NCBI GenBank assembly: GCA_963995505.1
Contig: OZ023197.1
Location: 9,909,827 to 9,973,826, forward strand
Direction: 5' to 3'
DNA length: 64,000 bases
From: Hypericum androsaemum
Taxonomy: Eukaryota > Streptophyta > Magnoliopsida > Malpighiales > Hypericaceae
The first letter of the stretch is position 1, and each line of letters begins with the position of its first letter. This document shows, piece by piece, positions 57,001 through 64,000 of this stretch. Below the pieces are notes generated by a model. It saw nothing but the letters and a program-made list of their open reading frames with translations, was not told where the DNA came from and did not search any database. The translations under genes were made by a program, and so were the position numbers.

Positions 57001-57311
57001 TGTGTGGATATCGCGATTTTCCTTTTTTTTGCTGGGCTTGGTCTGTTTGTGATATGTTATCATCATAAGCATAAAACTCAATTTATGTTAGCAACTATGG
57101 CCTGGCAGGTTTCTTCCAATTTTGCAGGATTCATTTCACAGCACAAGTTTGCTTACTGGTTTACTAAACCAACTATTTATGCTGATGTTGTACCATTTTC
57201 GAATGTGGGCTTTCTTGGGTCCGTAATTTTTCAGACAATAGCAATTCTAAACCAGTCCACCTCCATATCAAAATTGAAAGTGCAAGAATATAAGAAATGA
57301 CGAAAACAACA
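57001..57311. other. Intergenic DNA
   Basis: A 98-codon open frame from 57004 is present. It starts in the kinase 3' flank and has no recognisable domain; I do not call it a gene. Confidence 0.35.
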
Positions 57312-57940
57312 AATGGATACAAACTCAGTTCCACGCCTGATATAGATAAGAAAATAGAAAATATTTATCAACAAAAGAAAATAAAAAATAGAGATAAGTT
57401 CATTTTAGTACTCTGTAATTTTACGTGTTTTTAACGAAGTATCCTGTGGTTTCTCCTATTCTATTTTGGTGATAGATGTTTTCAAGTTTCACACTTTTGC
57501 TGACAACCGGTTAAGCATGGTTAGTTTTGTCTAGCTATTTTTTAATGATTAACCACATCATGTAATAATCCGCCTCGAAGGAATTCAACTCTTCAGCGAG
57601 GAATTCAACTCGTAATAACCGTCCTCCTAGGAAGTATAGGGGTTAGAATCGGGAATGAGGCAGAGGACGGATTTGGATATTTGGTTGATTTGGGTATAGG
57701 ATTTCAAATTAGAGATTTTTTTATTTATCCACGCAAGTAGAAAGAGGGAAATATGATGTGGGGGTGATGTGTATAACCATAAATAATTAGCTAGACAAAA
57801 ATGTACTCTAGTTAACAAGTCATAAAGTGTGAAATTTGGAAACATCTATCATCAAAAGTAGAAAAACTAGAGAGTACTTGGTTAAAAATATGTGAAAGTA
57901 CGAGTACTTAAAAATGAACTTATCAGTAATCCCTAAAAAA
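57312..57940. repeat. Duplicated flank (38165-38470) with an inverted repeat
   Basis: 57312-57630 matches 38165-38470. In addition 57393-57530 and 57776-57925 are imperfect reverse complements (GATAAGTTCATTTT, GATAGATGTTT.CAA.TTTCACACTTT), suggesting an old inverted-repeat transposon. Its target duplication was not found. Confidence 0.55.
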
Positions 57941-58381
57941 TAAATTTCCCAAATCAAGTTCTGAAAAGCATTTATATCAATCCACGCCTTTGGTAACTTG
58001 TACAGCTAAGGCAAATACTCTCTGGTAACTTCTTTCAACATGTTTACAAGAAAACGAGGTGACTCACCGATGGCCATTGCTGGAGAGAGAGGAAGCTGTG
58101 GCCATGGGGAGCTTACATATTGCAATATGTAATCTCTACTCTGTTTCTTCTATTGGGAAGTCTTATATCTGCAAAACATTCCTACCCCTGAATTAATGGC
58201 TTCCCATAAAAGGCAAGAAATTGAAATTTTGAAAAGAGATTAGATTAGATTAGGAAGCCGTCGGATGGGGACGGAATACTTTAACTTATGGTCGATCGGA
58301 ACTGTCAAGCAAGCGGCTGTTTCTGTCCCTAAAGCCAAACATATACTTCACTTGCGTAACGCCAGCAGAGAAGTCTCGACT

Positions 58382-58407
58382 CTATTATATTATATTATAT
58401 TATATTG
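58382..58407. repeat. (TATAT)n microsatellite in the copy E promoter
   Basis: TATTATATTATATTATATTATATT, about 70 bp upstream of the copy E start codon, where copy C has its TATTTATAG box. Confidence 0.7.
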
Positions 58408-58477
58408 TCATCAACGTTATACAAGTACCAATCTCATCTCCATCAACAATGAAACTTGAAACTCACATCTGATCCCA

Positions 58478-59359
58478 ATGAAGTTGTGTACTAGAATTAT
58501 TAGCTCCATGGTTTTCCATGTGGTTCTTGTTAGTTCCATTCATTTTCAATTGGTCCAAGTGAGTTCCTTTGAAAACGAGACTGATAGGCTCGCTTTATTG
58601 CATTTCAAAGAAAGTGTAACCAGTGATCCTCTGGGAATTCTCAAGTCTTGGAATGATTCTGTCCCTCACTGCAACTGGTTTGGAGTCACTTGCAACAACC
58701 GCCACCGGAGGGTAAGATCCTTGATCCTACAAGGGCAGAAGTTGTCAGGACCAATCTCACCCCACATCGGAAACTTGAGCTTTTTGCGATACCTCGATCT
58801 CCAAAACAATAGCTTCCACGGTGCAGTTCCTCAACAAGTGGGCAAGTTATTCCGTCTGCAACATCTCATGCTTGGCAACAACACGTTGGGAGGTGAAATA
58901 CCTGTCAACTTGACCTCATGTTCCAACCTCGAGACATTGATTTTACAAGTGAACAACCTCGTAGGGAAGATCCCGCCTCAGCTAGGTTCCTTAGTGAAGC
59001 TGCAGATGCTTGGACTCGCCAAAAACTGCCTGACACGAATGATTCCACCATCTCTTGGCAACCTTACATCACTGCGAGTATTTTCAGTGGTAGACAATAA
59101 ACTGGTGGGAAAGATTCCAGGTGAGATGAATGAAATGAGGAACCTAATCAAGTTTTTAGTTGCGGAAAACAGTCTTTTTAGTTGCGGAAAACAGTCTTTC
59201 GGGAGTCATCCCTCCATTTCTGTTCAACATCTCTTCAATTGAGGTCTTGTCATTTAGTGTTAACAAATTTCATGGAGGGCTTCCTGACAAAGGCTTCAAT
59301 CTTCCGAGCATCACAAGAGCTCTATTTGGAAGGAATCAACTCTCCGGTAAGATCCCAAG
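58478..59359 (+). pseudogene. LRR receptor kinase copy E, 5' part only
   Basis: Starts like copy C (MKLCTRI), with signal peptide, LRRNT cap (PHCNWFGVTC) and about 8 LRRs. A 22-bp tandem duplication (59153-59174 and 59175-59196) shifts the frame. The original frame resumes as SLSGVIPPFLFNIS and continues to GKIPS, where a copia LTR begins at 59360. TM and kinase are missing. Two separate lesions make it non-functional, although the N-terminal 250 or so residues could form a secreted LRR fragment. Confidence 0.9.
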
Positions 59360-59655
59360 TGTTATGAATTCAGCAACCAGAGAACAAAACGCGCAAAGAA
59401 CACGGACACAAGAGATAATGTGGTTCGGCCTAATGCCTACATCCATGGAGAGAAAGGAGAACTTTTATTGATGAGTTTTCGAGCCACAAAGCCATACAAA
59501 AAACCTAGGGTAACATGTCTTTATATAGATACAAACCCTTGGTGTACAAGTAACCTATCTATGTCAGATTAGTAGTCCAAAACCTAGTCAGAATAGGAAT
59601 AGGAATAGGAATAGGAATAGGAACTAAATCTTTCCTATTTCTCGCCATCCCAACA
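59360..59655 (-). repeat. 3' LTR of the copia element in copy E
   Basis: + strand TGTTATGAATTC to CATCCCAACA (296 bp), with a (GGAATA)5 run at about 59593-59622. Confidence 0.78.
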
Positions 59656-60720
59656 ATCTCCACCTTGGGGAGAAATCATCTCGTGGAAGAACCATAAAGC
59701 TTCACCCGAACTTCAACAAACTCCACCTTGACAAAACACCGCCCCATGAAGAACCATGAGATCTTGTAAAACCAATCCGACTCCACCGACTCCATCTCGG
59801 ACCATAGATAACTGCATCAATAAGACCATCTCAACTTTCTCTTCACCTTTTGTTCAATCACTTAGAGCCAGCCCCCAAACTCGAGCTTCTGAGCTTGCTT
59901 GGCCTATTTCCTCCAATCTCCATTGAACCCCAACTAGCAAGTCCACCTGCTGAAGCAACCTTGCGACCAATAGACACGCCCTCTATTTTTCGGTCAGCCC
60001 CATGCTCCGGAACCTCGAACTACTTTTCCGCTGGACCTTCTTGCCTCAAACCAATGCTACATGTCATAGCATACAAAGGGCAACCTTTTGTTCCACCAAG
60101 TAGAACCCTCGACATGCCTCGAACTCCATCATTCGGCCTTGAGTGAGATACCCGATCCGCACGTGGTGTTAACAACGGCTTCGCATTCCCCATGTAAAAC
60201 CTACCTAACACCTTTGACGTGCACTTCCCTTTAGACAACCATAGCGGGGCCCAGCTAACAATGCTTCTCTGAGACAACCATGGTTCCTTGCCAACCATGC
60301 CTCCACGAAACAACCATAGCTCGCTATCCATGTCTCTGCGAATTCCAACTCTACTCAAACCATTCATGTCAAGCCTTTGCTCCCTCATACGAACCAATCT
60401 CATATGACCTGAGCTTTTGCCAACTCCTTCAGACCCATTGATGTGACTCCATCTACAATAATGTACCTCACTAACTTGTAGGTATTTCCTTTCACCCTTC
60501 ATCCCTACCATCGCATCATTCTCCACCTTCATTAGCATACCTTTATAACTATCACTGTTATAATCTAAGGTCCCTAATGAAAAGAGATTACCAGGATGTA
60601 TTGGACTTGATAAGACAGAAAGCCAGTCACCATCCGACCCGTCTGAATATGTGGCCACGGTTGTGGATGCCAATCCCTCCTCGTTGTCTTGATCCCTAGT
60701 TCATCCTGGATAGTCCCCTT
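59360..60720 (-). mobile_element. Degraded Ty1/copia element inserted in copy E
   Basis: Minus-strand element. Its 3' LTR occupies 59360-59655, followed by a purine tract (CCCCAAGGTGGAGA on the minus strand) and a damaged internal region to about 60720. A minus-strand frame at 60020-60673 preserves LFSLGTLDYNSDSYKG, GMKGER and MRLVRMREQ, relatives of the copia protease/pre-integrase segment. The remainder is lost or displaced by the next element. Left target flank CCAAG; the partner is not in the window. Confidence 0.65.
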
Positions 60721-60722
60721 CA

Positions 60723-60765
60723 TGTGCCCTTCTCCGCACTTGAAACCACTTCCATTGAACTTCTT

Positions 60766-60802
<37 letters not shown>

Positions 60803-61023
60803 ACTCGTGCTTCGCACCATCCTCGCAGGCAGCCTCGGTCAGCTCTTCAGGTGGAACATTTAATGTTACACCAGCTTGGAGCTTCTCCTTATAAACAGGA
60901 AAAAATTCCTTGCGATTTTCGATGTGGTAATCCCTTCCTCAGCTTGGGCTTTCCAGCTTGGGCTTTTCAGCTTGGGCCTTTCAGCTTGGTCCAAATGCAT
61001 TAAATATGCATTCAAACCCAACA
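60723..61023 (-). repeat. Probable 3' LTR of the right-hand copia element
   Basis: On the minus strand it starts TGTTGGGTTTGAATGC at 61023, just after the purine tract GTAGGGGA. A TTTATAAGGAG box (about 60888-60898) and seven GAGCAC hexamers (60767-60808) follow. The left limit at 60723 is a guess from a TG dinucleotide. Confidence 0.55.
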
Positions 61024-64000
61024 ATCCCCTACATTAATGATGATTAATGCATGCAGACTCTAATAGAAAGTTCTGACGTGTTATTATTGCATCGAGACAG
61101 GTAGCTTGTGGCTTTGAACCTTCTCTAGTAATATGTTATCGGATTTACTCGCTGCTCGGTGAACGTGATGTCTTGAACCGTCAGCTTTTGGCATAAACTA
61201 AGACAATAACATTTACACAATAATAACCCTAGTATATTTGGGTTCTCATATTGTGTCCATTTCGGCCATGGACCGTATCTTGGATTCATAAGTGTTTTTC
61301 CCATTTGAAGCGGCCTCACTTCACACTTACATAGGTGATCTCCTATCAGGAGTATCCTGCCATACTCCACCTTTATCAAGGTATAGGAATCATTAAAAGC
61401 GTAATGCTTAACCTTACCATACCTCTGCAGGTTAACACCTGGGCAGCTTCTGAGAATGAGATAGGTTCCAGGTGATTAACTGAACCCTCCATAACTTAGT
61501 TGTCTCATTGAACCAAGTTTGTGGGATCTCCACTCATCATGGTTGAGTTACCGCTGTGGATGTTCTTTAGTATGTGGATTTTAATCCCATTCCCCTTACT
61601 GCATTGTACATTTGATCTCTATTGATTTCTTTCGTAAAAGGATCAGCTAAGTTATCCTTGGACTTTACGTAATTAATGGTGATCACCCCACTAGAGATCA
61701 ACTGTCTAACGGTATTGTGTCTCCGACAGATATGTCGAGACTTTCCGTTGTACATTGTACTTTGTGCTCTCCCGATTGCAGACATGCTATCACAATGTAT
61801 CAATACGGGAGGCACCGGTTTGCTCCAGCACGGAATATCCTCTATGAAGTTTCTGAGCCATTCAGCTTCTTCCCCAGCTTTGTCTAGTGCTATAAACTCC
61901 GACTCCATGGTGGATCGAGCTATGCATGCTTTAGAAGACTTCCAAGACATAGCTCCTCCTCCTATGGTGAATACGTATCCACTCGTGGATTTGGAGTCCT
62001 TAGTGTCTGATATCCAGTTTGCGTCACTGTATCCTTCTAATACAACTGGATATTTAGCATAATGCATGCCATGGTTTATGGTATGTTTTAAATACCGTAA
62101 AACCCTTTCCAAAGCTAGCCAGTGATCCTTCCCTGGATTATTTGTGAATCTACTAAGCTTACTAACTGAGTACGCAATATCGGGACGTGTGCAGTTTGTT
62201 AAATACATCAAGCTCTCGATAATTTGCGCATACCTCAGTTGAGATACTGGGTCCCCTCGATTCTTGGCTAAGTGTAGATTTAAATCTACTGGAGTCTTAA
62301 CCGGAGGTTTGTCAAAAGCTTTAAATTTCTTGAGCACGCTTTCCACGTAGTGGGATTGCGTCAAGATAATTTCGTCAGCTTTCCTAGAGATTTTGATTCC
62401 TAGTATGACGTCTGCCAGACCTATATCTTTCATGTCAAAGTGGTCCTTTAACATGTTCTTAGTTTTCACAATAACCTCTTTATTACTTCCCATAATTAGT
62501 AAGTCATCTACGCAGAGACATACAATTACGTAAGCTTTAGGTGTGCCTTTAATGTAAACACATTTATCGCACTCATTGATCTTAAATCCATTCGACAGCA
62601 TTGTCCTGTCAAATTTCTCGTGCCACTGTTTCGGCACTTGTTTTAGCCCGTATCGTGACTTGACTAGCCGACACACTTTATGCTCTTGACCGGGAGCCAC
62701 CAACCCTTCAGGTTGCTCCATGTATATCTCCTCTTCCAGTTCTCCATTTAGGAAAGCTGTTTTTACATCTATTTGGTAGATCTCGAGGTTATAGACTGCC
62801 GCAACAGCTGTGAGTACTCTAATTGATGTGATTCTTGTGACCGGTGAATACGTGTCAAAGAAATCATGTCCCTTCTTCTGTTTGAACCCCTTAGCTACCA
62901 ATCGAGCTTTGTACTTGTCGATTGATCCATCAGCTTTGTATTTCCTTTTTAGGATCCACCTGCATCCCAAAGGTTTGTAGCCTGGTGGGAGATCCACGAT
63001 TTCCCACGTGTGGTTTTGCATAATGAATTCTATCTCACTATTGATAGCCTCCTTCCAGAGAGGAGCATCTGGACTGGACAATGCCTCTTGGATTGTCCTG
63101 GGTTCATCTTCTAACGCATAGGTTAGATAATTCGGACCAAAGGATTTGGTTATCTTCATCCGTTTACTACGTCTAGGTTCATCATCTTCCTGATTTGACC
63201 CTTGCGTAGTCTCGTGAGCCCTTTTCTTTGGACTTCCTTCCTTTCTTTCCTTATTAGGGAAGCTATTCTCAAAGAACGTTGCGTTCCTTGATTCTATGAC
63301 CATTCCCGCGTTTATCTCAGGATTTTCAGATTTATGCACCAAAAATCGATAAGCACTACTATTTTGTGCATATCCGATAAAGATGCAATCAATGGTCTTG
63401 GGTCCTATTCTCACCTGCTTAGGCTTAGGTACTTTGACCTTTGCTAGGCACCCCCACACATTAAGGTAACCGTAGGAAGGCTTCCTTCCTTTCCATAGTT
63501 CATATGAGGTTTTATCTCTTTTCTTGTGTGGCAACTTGTTTAGAATGTGGTTAGCTGAGAGCACAGCTTCCCCCCACATGTTCAGGGGTAAGCCCGAGCT
63601 AATCAACATAGCGTTCATCATCTCCTTAAGAGTTCGATTTTTGCGTTCAGCTACGCCATTCGATTGAGGTGAGTATGGAGCAGTCGTCTGGTGAATAATG
63701 CCATGTTCTTGACAGAGTTCATCAAACAGAGCTACATATTCGCCCCCTCGATCACTTCGGATCATTTTGATTTTCACGCTGAGTTAATTTTCAACCTCAT
63801 TCTTATATCTCTTAAAGGAATCAAGAGTTTCGTCTTTGCCCTTTAGGAGATATATGTAATAGTATCTCGTGCAATCATCGATAAACGTGATGAAGTATTT
63901 CTTCACGCCTATAGTTTGCACGTGTTTCATATTGCAAGTGTCCGTATGAATTAACTCTAAAGGCGTAGTACTTCTTTTCACCGAATGGAAAGGTGCTTTG
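61024..64000 (-). mobile_element. Ty1/copia (TNT1-like) element running off the right edge
   Basis: The 3' LTR lies to its left. 61024-61566 is non-coding leader between pol and LTR. The pol region reaches the window end. The 5' LTR, gag and protease lie outside. Confidence 0.82.
61567..64000 (-). pseudogene. Copia pol: integrase, reverse transcriptase, RNase H
   Basis: Minus strand: integrase ([46 protein letters not shown]), reverse transcriptase ([43 protein letters not shown]) and RNase H ([20 protein letters not shown], then [13 protein letters not shown]), ending GMGLKSTY. A single TAA at 63781-63783 interrupts the integrase, and 736 codons are open after it. The catalytic Asp pair is intact, although the usual Tyr before VDD is Cys. 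The element is only lightly damaged and comparatively young. Confidence 0.9.

Noticed and set aside
57004..57300. 98-codon frame with hydrophobic start
   Set aside because: Begins in the non-coding flank of a kinase pseudogene and is not conserved in the other copies of that flank.
60020..60673. 217-codon minus-strand frame as a host gene
   Set aside because: Contains altered copia protease/pre-integrase phrases in a damaged order; better explained as retrotransposon debris.

Overview
This window is nuclear DNA from a flowering plant, most likely a eudicot. It is AT-rich intergenic DNA packed with LTR retrotransposons, LINEs, MULE/hAT/Harbinger elements and minisatellites. A few plant genes sit in it: a spliced GT64 glycosyltransferase gene (GINT1-like), a cluster of Xa21/EFR/FLS2-type (subfamily XII) LRR receptor kinases, a V-ATPase subunit A pseudogene and a myo-inositol-phosphate synthase pseudogene. 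The exact species cannot be named from the sequence. Nothing looks prokaryotic or organellar.

Layout. 1-4 kb: a receptor-like-protein (LRR-RLP) fragment cut by a decayed minus-strand Ty3/gypsy chromovirus. 4-9 kb: AT-rich DNA with duplicated receptor-kinase upstream sequence and a minisatellite-bearing inverted-repeat element. 9.2-9.8 kb: a solo LTR with a perfect 5-bp target duplication. 10.9-19.5 kb: a four-exon GINT1-like gene whose last exon is split, inside the GT64 catalytic domain, by a complete 4,942-bp Ty1/copia element with nearly identical LTRs. 20-25 kb: a truncated LINE, a long C-rich degenerate telomere-like tract, a MIPS pseudogene and a gypsy gag fragment.

25.5-59.4 kb: a segmentally duplicated receptor-kinase array with five recognisable loci. 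A (about 26 kb) and D (56 kb) are 3' fragments, B (34-37 kb) lacks its 5' part, C (49-52.6 kb) is complete and apparently functional, and E (58.5 kb) is a broken 5' part. Neighbouring pieces were copied with them: a small GC-rich 142-aa gene (25.5, 54.3 and 55.7 kb), V-ATPase subunit A exons (27.5-29.9, 37.3 and 38.1 kb), and upstream and downstream flanks. Between the copies lie three long-inverted-repeat elements with 9-bp target duplications (MULE-like; 32.4, 42.9 and 47.0 kb), hAT-type elements (31.0 and 43.8 kb) and a decayed Harbinger transposon (39-42 kb). 59.4-64 kb: two stacked Ty1/copia elements; the first truncates receptor kinase E, and the second runs off the right edge.

The plausibly functional genes are receptor kinase C and perhaps the 142-aa gene. 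GINT1 is intact in frame apart from its transposon insertion. The most interesting points are that recent GINT1 disruption, the MULE with 98%-identical arms around a (TCC)n core, a 1.15-kb foldback element, a family of inverted-repeat elements carrying internal minisatellites, and an HRD (rather than the usual HCD) catalytic motif in the Xa21-type kinases.
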